Counted from the first letter of the stretch, positions 1 through 10,774 are shown. The stretch is 64,000 nt of DNA from Leifsonia sp. fls2-241-R2A-40a (GCF_030209575.1 NZ_JARVRS010000001.1:1240001-1304000), one strand, 5' to 3'. Numbers and translations: made by a program. The notes: generated by a model from the letters alone, not told the origin.

Positions 1-187
1 CGAACAGCCCTATGCCGACACCGGCATACTTCGCCTTCTCGGCGAACTCGGCCTTCAGGTGGTTGAGTTCGGCCGTGAGGAGCTCGACGAGCTGGCGCGG
101 GAGGTCGGTGACGAGCTGGGCGACCGACTTGGCGCGCGCGCGCTCGACCCGGGCGCGTTCGCCGGGCGTCGGTTCACGGTCGGTCAT
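1..187 (-). CDS. Holin superfamily III-like membrane protein, 3' end cut off
   Basis: The first 62 residues are visible; the C-terminus lies outside the window. After a charged cytoplasmic start, the stretch LVTDLPRQLVELLTAEL followed by KAEFAEKAKYAGVGIG matches the juxtamembrane region of the actinobacterial holin-III-like family (PF07332), just before the first membrane helix. A paralogue at 46742-47170 has the same arrangement (ELTKDLVAQLRRLVASEL, then KAEMSAKAKAAGIGAG). These proteins are chromosomal and common in Actinobacteria; despite the name there is no phage context. It follows the YtxH-like gene on the same strand by 37 bp and is probably co-transcribed with it. The ATG start is chosen because GGGGAGACGCCG lies just upstream. 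The function is unknown; cell-envelope stress or membrane organisation is only inferred. Confidence 0.75.
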   Translation of the reverse strand, partial: MTDREPTPGERARVERARAKSVAQLVTDLPRQLVELLTAELNHLKAEFAEKAKYAGVGIGLF

Positions 188-224
188 CGGCGTCTCCCCT
201 CATCGCTTCCGTACAGTACCCCTG

Positions 225-545
225 TCAGAACGAGGACGCGCTACGGCCGTCCGCTTGTCCGGTGGTCGAAACCGTGGGCCGGGAGGGATACGGCGCCCGG
301 GACTCGCGACGGCGGCGGTTCGCCTGCACCACGGCCTTCTTGACGGTGATGTACGCCGTCTCGGGGAACTCTCCCACCTTCTCGGCCACGAAGTCTTCGA
401 CGGCGTGCACCTGCTTCTGCACGCTCGGAGACTGCCAGGCCTTCACGGCCGTCGCCTTGATCTGCTCGTAGCGCTCCCGGCCGGCGCGAGCGCCGAGCAC
501 GAAGCCCACCGCCGCTCCGGCGACGAAGAGGAGTTTGCCGCGCAT
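225..545 (-). CDS. YtxH-like small membrane protein
   Basis: 106 residues. One N-terminal hydrophobic segment (about residues 4-20, LLFVAGAAVGFVLGARAG) carries the small-residue pattern and trailing GRERYEQ typical of YtxH-like proteins. An amphipathic stretch with a conserved-looking VAEKVGEFPETA follows, then a basic, disordered tail. The start is ATG with GACAGGGAGACGAC immediately upstream, a good ribosome binding site. It sits between hemY (36 bp upstream) and the holin-III-like gene. YtxH-like proteins are associated with general stress in Firmicutes; the actinobacterial role is unknown. A further ORF runs through this frame far upstream, but it is antisense to or overlaps hemY and is not coding. 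Confidence 0.8.
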   Translation of the reverse strand: MRGKLLFVAGAAVGFVLGARAGRERYEQIKATAVKAWQSPSVQKQVHAVEDFVAEKVGEFPETAYITVKKAVVQANRRRRESRAPYPSRPTVSTTGQADGRSASSF

Positions 546-580
546 GTCGTCTCCCTGTCTCGAGTCCTCGTGGTCTCTGT

Positions 581-2158
581 TCAGTCGTCCGTGTGGAGGG
601 CCTCTGTCAGAGCCCTCCAGCGTAGACCTCGCGCGCGCTCGGCTGTCCGGCGCGCATCCGGGATGACGGAGGCGAGGCCCGTACCGGTCAGCCAGGACCC
701 GGTGACCTCGAGACCCTCGACGCCGTCGACCTCGGAGCGGACCCGCTGGATGCGTTCCCGCTGCCCCACTGTCGCATAAGGGAGGGCGTTCGTCCAGGGG
801 GTCCTGGCGAATGCCGTCACGGCGGATTCCGCGATCGGAATATTGAGCATCCGGGAGGCGTCGGCCACCGCCTGAGCCCGCAGCTCGGCGTCGCCGAGGG
901 CGAGCGTCTCGGCCGGTCGGCCCGCTCTGCCGTAGGAGAGGCGCACGACGTGACGACCGGGCCCTGCGGCTTCCGCGACCCACGCCCACTTCGCGCTGGA
1001 GTGGGTCATCGCCTTCGCGCGCACATCCGCACCCGGGACATCGGCGACGAGCACGCCCGTGCCGACCGGGCTCGCGGCGAGGCGGTCGTCCTCGACGATG
1101 AGCGTCACCAGCTCGACGCTCGACGCGGCCGGCCAGTCGAGCGCATCCAGCTCTGCGAGGGCCGCGTCGAGGGAGGCGAGCAGCGGCAGCGCGGAGTCGG
1201 CGGGCGACGCGAGCACCACGACGTCGGCGACGACCGCGTCACCGTCGATAGTGCGCACGAGCCAACGTCCGGGTCGCGCGGCGTCGGACGCGGTCTCTGC
1301 CTCGGTCTCTGGCGCGGCCTCGTCGTCGGTGTCCTGCGGCGGCTCCTCGGCCGGCTGCTCCCAGCGTGCGACGGAGGCGACCGCCGCTCCGGTGCGGACG
1401 GCGCCGCCGCGAGCCTCGATGTCGGCGGCGAGCGCCTGCGGCAGCTGCCACATCCCTCCCCGCAGACCACCGACGGCGCTACCCGCCTTCGAGGCCGAGC
1501 GCAGCTCGCCGACGGCGCCGGAGAGGGAGCCGAGGCGGGTGAGCGCCGCGTTGAGGCCCGGCGCGACGACCTCGACGTCCAGGTCGTCCGGCGCCGCCGA
1601 GTACACGCCCGTCGCGACCGGCGCGACCAGCAGCTCCAGCACCGTGCGGCCCATCCGCTTGCGCACCAGGGTGCCGAGCCGACGCTCCTGACCGATCTTC
1701 AGGACCGGGGTGACGCGGTCCAGGTAGGCGCGGAAGGCGCCCGCCCAGCCGATCGCCGCGACGACGTCCTTCGCGAGCGGGGAACTCGGAATGCCCAGCA
1801 GTCCCGCCTTCGGCAACGGCACCGAGCGCGAGCCGTGGCGCACCCAGGCTCCGGACGGGTTCGGCTGGACGACCGCGTCGTCGAGCCCGAGGTCGTGGAG
1901 GAGTTCGGCGACATGACCGCCCCGGGTCGCGAAGCTCTCCGCACCCGCGTCGAGCGTCATCCCGCGCAGAGACAACGGAGCGACGCTGCCGCCGACGCGG
2001 TCGGACGCCTCGAGCAGGGTCACCTCGAAGCCGGGCCGGGCGCACTCGCGCGCGACGACCAGACCCGCCACCCCGCCGCCGACGACGACGATGCGGGTGG
2101 GCGGCGACTCCACCGCGTGACGGAGCTCGTCCCCGATCGGATCGGCCTCGCCGCTCAC
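581..2158 (-). CDS. hemY: FAD-dependent protoporphyrinogen/coproporphyrinogen III oxidase
   Basis: About 525 residues. An N-terminal Rossmann FAD motif ([16 protein letters not shown], then [10 protein letters not shown]) and a C-terminal [18 protein letters not shown] mark the HemY/PPOX family. The C-terminal pattern is the second FAD contact. In Gram-positive bacteria this enzyme (also CgoX or HemG) usually oxidises coproporphyrinogen III to coproporphyrin III in the coproporphyrin-dependent heme pathway; that assignment is from family knowledge. The start is set at a GTG overlapping the hemE stop codon by 4 nt (GTGA). An in-frame GTG at 2170 is an alternative that adds four residues. An Asp/Glu/Ala-rich insert near the middle ([11 protein letters not shown]) is likely a surface loop. 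It is translationally coupled to hemE. Confidence 0.9.
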   Translation of the reverse strand: MSGEADPIGDELRHAVESPPTRIVVVGGGVAGLVVARECARPGFEVTLLEASDRVGGSVAPLSLRGMTLDAGAESFATRGGHVAELLHDLGLDDAVVQPNPSGAWVRHGSRSVPLPKAGLLGIPSSPLAKDVVAAIGWAGAFRAYLDRVTPVLKIGQERRLGTLVRKRMGRTVLELLVAPVATGVYSAAPDDLDVEVVAPGLNAALTRLGSLSGAVGELRSASKAGSAVGGLRGGMWQLPQALAADIEARGGAVRTGAAVASVARWEQPAEEPPQDTDDEAAPETEAETASDAARPGRWLVRTIDGDAVVADVVVLASPADSALPLLASLDAALAELDALDWPAASSVELVTLIVEDDRLAASPVGTGVLVADVPGADVRAKAMTHSSAKWAWVAEAAGPGRHVVRLSYGRAGRPAETLALGDAELRAQAVADASRMLNIPIAESAVTAFARTPWTNALPYATVGQRERIQRVRSEVDGVEGLEVTGSWLTGTGLASVIPDARRTAERARGLRWRALTEALHTDD

Positions 2159-3309
2159 TCGGGTCGCCACCCGTGGACCAGCTCGACCACCCGGGTCAGC
2201 ACGGTGGGGTCGGTCTCCGGCGGGACGCCGTGGCCGAGGTTCAGCACGTGCGCCGGCGCCTCGCGGCCGCGGTCGAGGACGTCGCGGACGTGCGCCTCCA
2301 GCACCGGCCAGGGCGCATCCAGCATCGCGGGATCGACGTTGCCCTGCACCGGGACGACATGCCCAAGTCGGCGGCTCGCCTCATCGAGGGGGATCCGGTA
2401 GTCCACGCCGACGGCGTCCGCCCCCGCCTCGTGCATGGCCTTGAGCAGCTCGCCCGTCCCGACACCGAAGTGGACGAGCGGGACGTTGCGAACGACGGCG
2501 TCGATGGCGGGCTCCTCGCCCTCCACCGTCGCGGTTCCGGCCTCCGGAAGCTCGTAGGTGAGGTCGCGGACGTGCGAGAGCGCGCGGGCGGATGCGGGCG
2601 CGACCAACGCCACGTAGTCGTGCAGCGACAGGGATCCGGCCCACGAGTCGAACAGCTGGGCGGCGCTCGCACCGGCGAGCACCTGCGCGCGCAGGAAGGC
2701 GCCCGAGATGTCGGCCGTCCACTCCATCAGGCGCGACCAGGCCTCCGGGTCGGCGTGCATCAGCGTCCGGGCGCGGATGTGGTCCTTGGACGGGCCGCCC
2801 TCGACGAGGTAGGCGGCGAGGGTGAACGGAGCGCCGGCGAAGCCGATGAGCGGCGTGGTGCCGAGCTCGGCGATCGTCAGACGGACGGCCTCCTGGATCG
2901 GCGCGAAGACGTCCTCGCCGAGGGACGCGGGGTCGATCGACGTCAGACGCGCGACGTCCTCGGCGGTCCGGACGGCCTGGGCGAACACCGGACCTTTGCC
3001 GGGCACGATCTCGACCTCGACGCCCGCGAGCTTCAGCGGCACGACGATGTCGCTGAAGAAGATGCCGGCGTCGACACCGTGGCGACGGACCGGCTGCAGC
3101 GTGATCTCGCTCGCCATCGCCGGGTCGAGGCACGCGTCGAGCATGCGGGTGCCGACCCGCAGCTCGCGGTACTCGGGCAGCGAACGCCCCGCCTGGCGCA
3201 TGAACCAGACCGGCGTCACCTCCTGACGCTCGCCCTGATACGCCCGGACGAGCGGGCTGGACGAGGTGCGGCCGGAGGAAAGCGGATGGGAGGGCGCGAG
3301 GGTGGTCAC
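2155..3309 (-). CDS. hemE: Uroporphyrinogen decarboxylase
   Basis: 384 residues. The signature near the N-terminus, [17 protein letters not shown], is the substrate-binding motif of HemE (RQAGR), and [17 protein letters not shown] and [10 protein letters not shown] are further family blocks. It decarboxylates the four acetate side chains of uroporphyrinogen III to give coproporphyrinogen III in the cytoplasm. The GTG at 3309 is preferred because residues upstream of it do not look like the family. It is divergent from hemA with about 100 bp between, and hemY follows with a 4-nt overlap, so hemE and hemY form one transcription unit. An ATG eight codons upstream is possible. Confidence 0.95.
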   Translation of the reverse strand: MTTLAPSHPLSSGRTSSSPLVRAYQGERQEVTPVWFMRQAGRSLPEYRELRVGTRMLDACLDPAMASEITLQPVRRHGVDAGIFFSDIVVPLKLAGVEVEIVPGKGPVFAQAVRTAEDVARLTSIDPASLGEDVFAPIQEAVRLTIAELGTTPLIGFAGAPFTLAAYLVEGGPSKDHIRARTLMHADPEAWSRLMEWTADISGAFLRAQVLAGASAAQLFDSWAGSLSLHDYVALVAPASARALSHVRDLTYELPEAGTATVEGEEPAIDAVVRNVPLVHFGVGTGELLKAMHEAGADAVGVDYRIPLDEASRRLGHVVPVQGNVDPAMLDAPWPVLEAHVRDVLDRGREAPAHVLNLGHGVPPETDPTVLTRVVELVHGWRPE

Positions 3310-3396
3310 CCCCTGATTCTGCCAGGGCGGCAACTGGGCGGAACCTGGGCCTGATGGGAAGCTGGGCGCCGATTCGAGGTTGGTCCGACGCGAGCG

Positions 3397-3402
3397 TAGG
3401 CT
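3397..3402 (+). promoter_or_regulatory. -10 element, leaderless hemA
   Basis: TAGGCT sits 7 nt upstream of the hemA GTG, so transcription should begin at or next to the start codon. No ribosome binding site is present between them. Confidence 0.7.
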
Positions 3403-3409
3403 TTCCTCC

Positions 3410-4714
3410 GTGCTTCTGTGCTTCTCGTCGAGTCACCGTACGGCGGACTTCGACCTCCTGGAACGGCTCGAGCGTCACGCTCCGGCCATCACAGCCGCAC
3501 TCTCGGAGCACAGCGACATCGTCTCCGGCTCGGTGGTCCTCGCGACCTGCAACCGCTTCGAGGCGTACCTCGACATCGACGAGCCGCTGCCGGCCGCACG
3601 CGCGGTCTCGGCCGAGGCCGTGCTGGATGCGGTGAGCGCCGCCTCCGGGATCGACGCCGACACCCTGCGCGACGCGAGCTCGGTGTACAGCGACCACGCG
3701 GTCGCCGAGCACCTCTTCGCCGTGACCAGCGGACTCGAATCCGTCGTCGTCGGAGAGGGCGAGATCGCCGGCCAGGTGCGCCGGGCACTGGAGTCCGCCC
3801 GCGGTGCCGGTTCGGTCACCAGCGAGCTCGAGCGCCTGTTCCAGATCGCGTCCCGCACCTCCCGCGGCGTCAAGAATCGCACCGGCATCATGACGGCGGG
3901 GCGCTCGCTCGTCCGCCTGTCGCTCGATCTGGCCGAGAGCCGCATCAGCGACTGGGGGCAGACCCAGGTGCTGCTGGTGGGCACCGGCAAGTATGCGGGC
4001 GCCAGCCTCGCCGCGCTCCGCGACCGCGGGGTGACGGACGTGCGCGTGTACTCGCCCTCCGGGCGCGCCCCCAAGTTCGCGCTCTCGCACGACATCGCGC
4101 CCGTCCCCGCCGACGGTCTTCTGGACGCGATCGCCGAGAGCGACCTCGTCGTCACCTGCTCGGCCGTGACCGACTACATCCTCACCCGCCCGATCGTCGC
4201 CGAGGCGACCGCGCGGCCGGGAGCCGTCGAGCGTCGGCTCGTGATCGACCTCGGACTGCCGCGCAACGTCGACCCGGCGGTGGCCGAGCTCTCCGGCGTC
4301 GAGCTCCTCGACCTCGAGACCATCAGCATCCACGCTCCGCTGGAGGAGCTGCAGGCGGCCGACGACGCCCGGAACATCGTGGACGCCGCCGCCGCCGAGT
4401 ACCGCGCCCGGACCGCCGAGCAGGAGGTCACTCCCGCCCTCGTCGCTCTCCGCACGCACGTCTTCGGCGTCCTCGACGCCGAGATCGAGCGGGCGCGCCG
4501 TCGCGGCGACGACGACGGGGAGACCGAGAGGGCGCTGCGTCACCTCGCCGGCGTCCTGCTCCACACGCCGTCCGTCCGTGCGCGGGAACTCGCCCGCGAC
4601 GGCGACGCGCAGGCGTTCATCGACGGCGCCGCCGCCGTGTTCGGCATCGAGGTGGACCCGCTGAGCGTCCGCCCCCGACTCTCCGCTGTGGACGACGAGT
4701 CCGCGGCATCCTGA
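3410..4714 (+). CDS. hemA: Glutamyl-tRNA reductase
   Basis: 434 residues. The N-terminal catalytic block [11 protein letters not shown] contains the active-site Cys, followed by [18 protein letters not shown] and an NADPH-binding domain ([16 protein letters not shown]). The C-terminal dimerisation helix ([20 protein letters not shown]) is present, so the protein is full length. It reduces glutamyl-tRNA to glutamate-1-semialdehyde, the first committed step of C5-pathway heme synthesis. The GTG start lies 7 nt downstream of TAGGCT, a leaderless arrangement. An in-frame ATG further upstream at 3380 would place the -10 element inside the gene and lacks family similarity. Confidence 0.96.
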   Translation: MLLCFSSSHRTADFDLLERLERHAPAITAALSEHSDIVSGSVVLATCNRFEAYLDIDEPLPAARAVSAEAVLDAVSAASGIDADTLRDASSVYSDHAVAEHLFAVTSGLESVVVGEGEIAGQVRRALESARGAGSVTSELERLFQIASRTSRGVKNRTGIMTAGRSLVRLSLDLAESRISDWGQTQVLLVGTGKYAGASLAALRDRGVTDVRVYSPSGRAPKFALSHDIAPVPADGLLDAIAESDLVVTCSAVTDYILTRPIVAEATARPGAVERRLVIDLGLPRNVDPAVAELSGVELLDLETISIHAPLEELQAADDARNIVDAAAAEYRARTAEQEVTPALVALRTHVFGVLDAEIERARRRGDDDGETERALRHLAGVLLHTPSVRARELARDGDAQAFIDGAAAVFGIEVDPLSVRPRLSAVDDESAAS

Positions 4715-4744
4715 CCCGACAGCCCGACCAGCGTAAGGATCGAC

Positions 4745-5371
4745 GTGAGCGACGAAGCCACCACGACCAGCACCATCCCGCCGCACGGCGCGACCAGCCT
4801 CCCCTACGCCGCTGAGCAGCTGCGGACCGAACGTCTTCTCCTGCGTCCGCTGAACACGGGCGACCTCGAGGACGCGCACTCCTACGAGAAGCTGAAGGAC
4901 GTCGTCCGCTACCTGTACTGGGAGGTGCACGACCACGACGAGTCGGCCGAGCACCTGCGCAAGCGCATCGCGATGAACCGCCTGGCCGAGAACGGCGACG
5001 GCATCGTCTACGCGGTCGAGCTGTTCGACGCGGAGGGCGGACCCAGCCGGGTGATCGGCCACATCAGCCTCTTCCTGAAGAACGCGACCTGGGGCAAGTT
5101 CGAGATGGGCTGGGTCTTCCACCCGGCGGTGCACGGCCGCGGCTACGCCACGGAAGCTGCCGACCGCGTGCTCGAGCTGTGCTTCGAATCCCTCGGCGCA
5201 CACCGGGTCTTCGCCCAGCTCGACGCCCGCAACGACACCTCCGCGCGCCTCTGCGAGAACCTCGGGATGCGTCAGGAAGCGCTGCTGCGCGAGACGGAGA
5301 TCTTCAAGGGCGAGTGGTCGGACACCGCGGTGTACGCCATCCTCGAGCAGGAGTTCCGCGCCGGGCGCTGA
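4745..5371 (+). CDS. GNAT family N-acetyltransferase (RimJ/RimL-like)
   Basis: 208 residues. The start of the fold, LRTERLLLRPLNTGDLEDA, and the acetyl-CoA site region MGWVFHPAVHGRGYATEAA are typical of the Acetyltransf_3 (RimJ/RimL) branch. HRVFAQLDARNDTSARLCENLGMR is the following conserved block. Such enzymes acetylate protein N-termini, small molecules or antibiotics; the substrate cannot be read from sequence. The GTG start has TAAGGATCGAC immediately upstream. It lies 30 bp after hemA and ahead of glyS, probably read through from hemA. Confidence 0.88.
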   Translation: MSDEATTTSTIPPHGATSLPYAAEQLRTERLLLRPLNTGDLEDAHSYEKLKDVVRYLYWEVHDHDESAEHLRKRIAMNRLAENGDGIVYAVELFDAEGGPSRVIGHISLFLKNATWGKFEMGWVFHPAVHGRGYATEAADRVLELCFESLGAHRVFAQLDARNDTSARLCENLGMRQEALLRETEIFKGEWSDTAVYAILEQEFRAGR

Positions 5372-5401
5372 CGGCCGCCGCGACGGCAGTCGCTTCCTCA
5401 G

Positions 5402-5407
5402 TAGGAT
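5402..5407 (+). promoter_or_regulatory. -10 element for glyS
   Basis: TAGGAT lies about 40 bp before the glyS ATG. The implied leader of about 33 nt carries an AGGGAG ribosome binding site. Confidence 0.5.
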
Positions 5408-5446
5408 GGACGGGTCCCCACACACCCGTACCGCACAGGGAGCACC

Positions 5447-6835
5447 ATGGCCGCACCGTCGAGACTGGATTCCGTCATCACGCTGGCTCAGCACCGCGGA
5501 TTCGTCTTCCCCTCCGGCGAGATCTACGGCGGCACCCGATCTGCGTGGGATTACGGTCCCCTCGGCGTGGAGCTGAAGGAGAACATCAAGCGCGAGTGGT
5601 GGAACTCGTTCGTGCGCGGTCGCGGCGACATGGTCGGCCTCGACTCGGCGATCATCCTGCCGACGGCGGTGTGGGAGGCGTCCGGCCACGTCCAGGTGTT
5701 CAGCGACCCGCTCACCGAGTCGCTCATCACCCACAAGCGCTACCGCGCCGACCACCTCTTCGAGGCGTACGAGGCCGAGCACGGCCACGCGCCGGAGAAC
5801 GGACTCGACGACATCCCGGACCCGGACCACCCGGACAAGGTGGGCCAGTGGACGCCGATCCGGCAGTTCTCGGGCCTCATGAAGACCTACCTCGGGGTCG
5901 TGGACGACGAGTCCGGCCTGCACTACATGCGGCCGGAGACCGCCCAGGGCATCTTCACCGACTTCGCCTCGGTGCTGCAGACCTCGCGCAAGAAGCCTCC
6001 GTTCGGCATCGGCCAGATCGGCAAGGCGTTCCGCAACGAGATCACGCCGGGGAACTTCATCTTCCGCACGCGTGAGTTCGAGCAGATGGAGATCGAGTAC
6101 TTCGTCGAGCCCGGCACCGACGAGGAGTGGTTCGACACCTGGATCGACCTCGCCTGGAACTGGTTCACGGAGCTCGGCATCAAGCCGGAGAACATCCGCC
6201 GGTTCGAGCACCCGAAGGACTCGCTGGCCCACTACTCGAAGCGCACCATCGACATCGAGTACAAGTTCGACTTCGTCGGCAGCGAGTGGGGCGAGCTGAT
6301 GGGTGTCGCCAACCGCACCGACTTCGACCTCAAGACCCACATCGAGCACTCGGGTAAAGACCTGAGCTACTTCGACCAGAACAAGAACGAGCGTTACGTG
6401 CCGTTCGTGATCGAGCCGTCGTTCGGCCTGACCCGCGCGCTGATGGCGTTCCTGGTCGACGCGTACGACGAGGAGCAGGTGCCGAACGCCAAGGGCGGCA
6501 CCGACAAGCGCACCGTGCTGCACCTCGACCCGCGCCTGGCGCCGGTGAAAGTCGCGGTGCTCCCGCTCTCGCGCAACGAGGCGCTGTCGCCGCTGGCCCG
6601 CGGCCTCGCCGACCGCCTCCGCAAGCGCCGCAACGTCGACTTCGACGACTCGGGCGCGATCGGCCGCCGCTACCGTCGCCAGGACGAGATCGGCACCCCG
6701 CTCGCGGTGACGGTCGACTTCGACTCGCTCGAGGACGACGCCGTGACGGTCCGGGACCGCGACTCGATGCAGCAGGAGCGCATCCCGCTCGAGGGCCTCG
6801 ACCGGTACCTCGCCGAGCGTCTCCGGGAGATCTGA
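5447..6835 (+). CDS. glyS: Glycyl-tRNA synthetase (dimeric, class II)
   Basis: 462 residues, the normal length of the alpha2-type enzyme. It begins with [23 protein letters not shown] and contains the class II motif 2 ([21 protein letters not shown]) and motif 3 ([13 protein letters not shown]). A C-terminal anticodon-binding domain (VAVLPL to [10 protein letters not shown]) follows. It charges tRNA-Gly in the cytoplasm. A ribosome binding site AGGGAG precedes the ATG. No Zn-binding Cys cluster is seen in the insertion around residues 95-140, in line with the bacterial alpha2 type. Confidence 0.97.
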   Translation: MAAPSRLDSVITLAQHRGFVFPSGEIYGGTRSAWDYGPLGVELKENIKREWWNSFVRGRGDMVGLDSAIILPTAVWEASGHVQVFSDPLTESLITHKRYRADHLFEAYEAEHGHAPENGLDDIPDPDHPDKVGQWTPIRQFSGLMKTYLGVVDDESGLHYMRPETAQGIFTDFASVLQTSRKKPPFGIGQIGKAFRNEITPGNFIFRTREFEQMEIEYFVEPGTDEEWFDTWIDLAWNWFTELGIKPENIRRFEHPKDSLAHYSKRTIDIEYKFDFVGSEWGELMGVANRTDFDLKTHIEHSGKDLSYFDQNKNERYVPFVIEPSFGLTRALMAFLVDAYDEEQVPNAKGGTDKRTVLHLDPRLAPVKVAVLPLSRNEALSPLARGLADRLRKRRNVDFDDSGAIGRRYRRQDEIGTPLAVTVDFDSLEDDAVTVRDRDSMQQERIPLEGLDRYLAERLREI

Positions 6836-6871
6836 CCGGAGCACCGGACCACCGGGGGGAGGCAGGTCGGC

Positions 6872-8149
6872 GTGGATCCGCTCAGCATCCGCATCGTCGA
6901 CGGGCCTGTCCTCCCGACCTTCCTCGTACTGAGCGGCGCCGCCGTGCTGTACCTCCTTCTCCGGCGCCCGACCACGCGGTGGGTGATCACGGCGCTGCTC
7001 GGGATCCTCGGCGGGGCGGTCGTCGCGGTCGGCGTGTACGCCCTCCTCAACGCCGTGGATGCCTTCGGGTCGCCGCTGCCGAGCGAGGTCGCGTTCTGGG
7101 CCATGGGGATGTTCGCCGCGATCGGGCTGGCCGTCGTCAACCTGTGGCGGTCGCGGTGGTGGCGGAAACTCGTCGCCGCGGTCGGCATCCTGCTGTTCGC
7201 CATCACCGGTGGCCTGGGCATCAACGCCTACTACGGGCTCGACCCGACCCTGGGCTCCCTCTTCGGCTACACGGATGCGGGCAGCATCCGCATCGGTCAG
7301 CACACCAGCACCGCAGACCCGGCGGGGCCGCTCTACGAGACGTGGAAGCCGCCCGCCGACCTGCCGGCGAAGGGGCAGCAGGGCAGCCAGGTCATCCCGT
7401 CGGCCGGGTTCGCCGCACGTCCCGCCGGGATCTACCTGCCGCCGGCGGCGCTCGTGAAGAACCCGCCGCCGCTGCCCGTGGTGCTGTTCATGATGGGGTA
7501 CCCCGGCAACCCGGATCCGAGCTACATCGGCGGGGTGCTCGACACCTTCGCCGCGGCGCATGAGGGCTTGGCGCCCATCGCGGTTGTCGCCGACCAGATC
7601 GGAACGCAGGGCGACCCCGCCTGCGCCGACTCCCGGACCTTCGGCACGGCCGAAACGTACATCACGGACGAGGTGCCTGCGTGGATCCGCTCGCACCTGA
7701 ACGTTCTTCAGGACCCGAAGTACTGGACGATCGGCGGCTACTCGAACGGCGGCGCGTGCGCGTTCAAATACGCGGCCCAGTACCCGGACCGCTTCGGCAG
7801 TCTCCTGGTCGTCTCGGGTGACGAGTACCCGGGGGTGGAGATCCAGCAGCAGACCATCGACCAGGTCTTCGGAGGCGACGCCGCAGCGTTCGAGCGCGCG
7901 AAGCCAACGTCCATCCTCGCCGCGAATCCCGGCCGCTACTCCGCCATGACCGCCGTCTTCACGGTCGGCGGGAACGACCCGACGTTCGTCCCCGGAGTGC
8001 AGCGCGACGCCGCCGCGGCGCAGGCCGCGGGCATGCAGACGACGTTCTCCGTCGTACCGGGCGCCGGTCACGTGGTGGACGCGCTGGACGGCGGCCTGAC
8101 CAAGGACTTCGACATCCTCTACCCTGTCCTCGGACTGAGCCCACCGTGA
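6872..8149 (+). CDS. Membrane-anchored alpha/beta-hydrolase (esterase D-like)
   Basis: 425 residues. Four hydrophobic segments fill about residues 10-125. An extracytoplasmic hydrolase domain follows: GIYLPPAALV and VVLFMMGYPGNPDPSYIGG form the oxyanion-side strand, IGGYSNGGACAFKYA holds the nucleophile elbow G-Y-S-N-G, and GAGHVVDAL carries the likely catalytic His. This resembles the putative esterase (DUF/Esterase_D) fold used by mycolyl-type acyltransferases, but the substrate is unknown. The GTG start has GGGGGGAGG upstream. Its stop codon touches the next gene, which in related bacteria is a membrane aminoacyltransferase, so envelope lipid modification is a reasonable inference. Confidence 0.85.
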   Translation: MDPLSIRIVDGPVLPTFLVLSGAAVLYLLLRRPTTRWVITALLGILGGAVVAVGVYALLNAVDAFGSPLPSEVAFWAMGMFAAIGLAVVNLWRSRWWRKLVAAVGILLFAITGGLGINAYYGLDPTLGSLFGYTDAGSIRIGQHTSTADPAGPLYETWKPPADLPAKGQQGSQVIPSAGFAARPAGIYLPPAALVKNPPPLPVVLFMMGYPGNPDPSYIGGVLDTFAAAHEGLAPIAVVADQIGTQGDPACADSRTFGTAETYITDEVPAWIRSHLNVLQDPKYWTIGGYSNGGACAFKYAAQYPDRFGSLLVVSGDEYPGVEIQQQTIDQVFGGDAAAFERAKPTSILAANPGRYSAMTAVFTVGGNDPTFVPGVQRDAAAAQAAGMQTTFSVVPGAGHVVDALDGGLTKDFDILYPVLGLSPP

Positions 8150-8160
8150 CGGAGGCCCGC

Positions 8161-10730
8161 ATGAGCACCGCAGACACCGCGAGCAGCACCTCGGCGCCTG
8201 TGCCCGAACCGGCACCGGCCGGCCCCGGGCGACGCCGCGGCGAGGGCTTCGGCCGCGCGCTCGGCCGCTACGCCCGCATCGCCCCGGCCAGCATCGCCCT
8301 GGCGGTCATCATTTTGGTGTCGTCGATCGTCACGGGGACGCTGTGGAGCGCGGCCTCTGCGGGCGGCGACTCGCTGGTGTGGGCGGCGGGCGTGACGACG
8401 ACGATCCGTGCCGGCTTCTGGTGGACCCCCGTCACGGCGCTCTTCGTGCCGGAGGACCCCATCCAGGTGGTCATCGCCGTCGTGCTCGCCCTGACCGTCA
8501 TGGCGGCGGCGGAGCGCCTGCTCGGCACCGCACGCACCGTGCTCGCCTTCCTGGTGACCGGGGTCCTCGGGATCGCGCTGGGCGTCGTCCTGCAGTGGGC
8601 GGCGGTGAGTGTCGGCGAACTCTGGGCGACCGTGACGGAATTCGACTTCACCCTCGACCCGACCGTCGGCATCATCGGGACGCTCATCACGGCGAGCGCG
8701 TTCGCCAGCACCCTGTGGCGTCGCCGCATCCGGCTGCTCACGTTCGCGATCGTCCTCGTCTTCGTTCTGTACAACGGCGACCAGAACAACGTCTACCGTC
8801 TGATCGCCGCACTGCTCGGCCTCGCGCTGGGCGTGCTGCTGCGCCGCGGCCGCCTGCGCCGGCTCCACCGCAGCTCGCACGCCGAGACCCGGAACCTCGT
8901 CGCGGCGGTCATCGCCATCACCGCGTTCGGTCCTCTGCTCGCGCTGCTGCCTCCCGGCGGGTTCGGCCCTCTGTCGTTCGTGGCCTCGCTGTTCGAGCGG
9001 CCGGAGGTCGACGTCGCCGCCGTGATGTCCCGGTGCGACGTCTCCTACTCGAGCAACTGCCGCAGCGAGCTCATGATGGTGGCAGTGCAGGGCTTCGGCC
9101 CGTTGCTGCTGTCGGTGCTCCCGCTCGCGCTCCTGCTGCTCACCGCGATCGGCCTGCGTCGGGGCCGTCGGTTCGCGCTGCTGCTCGGCATCATCGTGAA
9201 CGCGGCGATGCTCCTCCTGCCCTTCACCGCGCAGGGCGGCGACATCGCCCTCGAGGTGCAGAGCGTCACGGATGTGGCCCCCGCGCTGGAGGTGCTGCTG
9301 TGGCTGTTCGCCGCGCTGCTCGTGCCGATCGCCTCCATCGCGCTCCTGATCGCCACACGCCGTCAGTTCCAGATCCGGTCGCCGCGGGCGGCGGTCGCGC
9401 GCTTCGCCATCATCGTGGTGTGCGCCTTCGGGCTGCTCGCGCTGGCCTACCTGGTGGCGGCGCTCTCGTCGCTCACCGAGTTCGTCCCCGACGCCACGGT
9501 CGCCGACGTGTTCGCCTCGACGCTGCGTCGCTTCGTCCCGGCCGGCTTCCTCTCGGCGCTCGGCACACCGATCGTTCCGACGACCCCGATCGTCGTGATC
9601 CTCTACCACTGGGTCGGGCCGGTGTTCTGGACGGTGTTCGTCTTCGCGACGCTGCAGCTGTACCGCGCGACCTTCACCGGACGGACGCTGGCGGACGAGG
9701 AGCATTTCCGCGCGCTGCTGCGGCAGGGCGGCGGGGGCACCCTCGGCTTCATGGGCACCTGGCCGGGCAACGTGTACTGGTTCAGCGCGGACGGCGAGTC
9801 CGCCGTCGCGTACCGGGTGATCGGCGGGATCGCATCACGCTGTCCGACCCGGTGTGCCGCCCGGAGCGTGCCGAACGCACCATCGCCGAGTTCGTCCAGT
9901 TCTGCGACGCCAACAGCTGGGTCCCGGTGTTCTACAGCATCCACGGCCAGTACCTGCCGGTGTTCGAGGCTCTCGGCTGGCCCACGATGTCGGTCGGCGA
10001 GGAGACGCTGATGCACCCGCAGACCTTCGACCTGGTGGGCAAGCCGTGGCAGAAGGTGCGGCAGGCCCACAACCGCGGAATCAAGGCGCAGCTCACCACC
10101 CTCTGGACGCGGTGGGAGGACCTCTCGCCGCTCATCCAGACGCAGATCACCGCCGTGAGCGAGCAGTGGGTCTCGGAGAAGGAGCTGCCCGAGATGGGCT
10201 TCACCCTCGGCGGCATCGACGAGCTCAAGGACCCGGATGTGCGGCTCTACCTGGCGTTCGCGCCGGACGGCACGCTTCAGGCTGTCACCAGCTGGCTGCC
10301 CAGCTGGCGCGACGGACGCGTCGTGGGGTACACGATCGACTTCATGCGCCGGGCGGACGGATCCATGCCCGGCATCATGGAGTTCATCATCGCGTCCGCC
10401 GCGCAGCACATGCGCGAGGACGGCGTCGAAGTCCTGAGCCTCTCCGGCGCCCCGCTCGCGCAGAAGCCCGCGACGGAGGGTGAGCCGGAGGACGAACAGA
10501 CGACGATGGACCGGCTGCTCGGCTTCCTGGCCCGGACGCTGGAGCCCGCGTACGGATTCGCGTCGCTCTTCACGTTCAAGAGCAAGTTCAACCCGACGTA
10601 CGAGACCATCTACATGGCCTACCCCGACCAGGTGGCGCTGCCCGCGATCGGGAACGCCATCGGCAAGGCCTACCTGCCGGACGCGAACGCGCGCGAGTAC
10701 GTCGCACTCGCGCGCACGCTCATCCGGTAG
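8161..10730 (+). pseudogene. Membrane protein with C-terminal DUF2156 (MprF/LPG-synthase-like) domain, frameshifted
   Basis: The reading frame runs from ATG 8161 (SD GGAGG seven bases before) through about 12 hydrophobic segments and into the start of a DUF2156 acyltransferase domain (LGFMGTWPGNVYWFSADG). It then loses its frame near 9833. The rest of the domain continues in the -1 frame (ITLSDPVCRPERAERT to ALARTLIR) to 10730. Restoring one C in ATCGC-ATCACG would give an uninterrupted protein of about 856 residues. The family transfers amino acids from tRNA to phosphatidylglycerol or acts on related lipids; the exact substrate is not visible. No slippery heptamer is present. Because both halves look well conserved, a recent mutation or a base missing from the assembly is likelier than an old pseudogene. 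A GTG at 8146 is an alternative start. Confidence 0.8.
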
Positions 10731-10768
10731 CCGCCGCGACGCCATCCCGCCCGACCGTGACGCTGGGA

Positions 10769-10774
10769 TACGGT
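10769..10774 (+). promoter_or_regulatory. -10 element TACGGT
   Basis: TACGGT stands exactly 6 nt before the ATG at 10781, the leaderless spacing used elsewhere in this window. That ATG opens a 6-codon minicistron rather than the main gene. Confidence 0.5.

Noticed and set aside
1-187. Prophage remnant, because of the holin-like protein
   Set aside because: No other phage genes occur; this holin-III-like family is chromosomal in actinobacteria.
2381-8215. A very long minus-strand ORF of over 1900 codons across hemE, hemA, glyS and the esterase gene
   Set aside because: It is antisense to well-supported genes and consists of Arg/Asp/Val-rich low-complexity sequence, the usual shadow of high-GC third positions.
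9820-9845. Programmed -1 ribosomal frameshift in the DUF2156 gene
   Set aside because: There is no X-XXY-YYZ slippery heptamer and no evident downstream pseudoknot; a lost base explains the sequence more simply.
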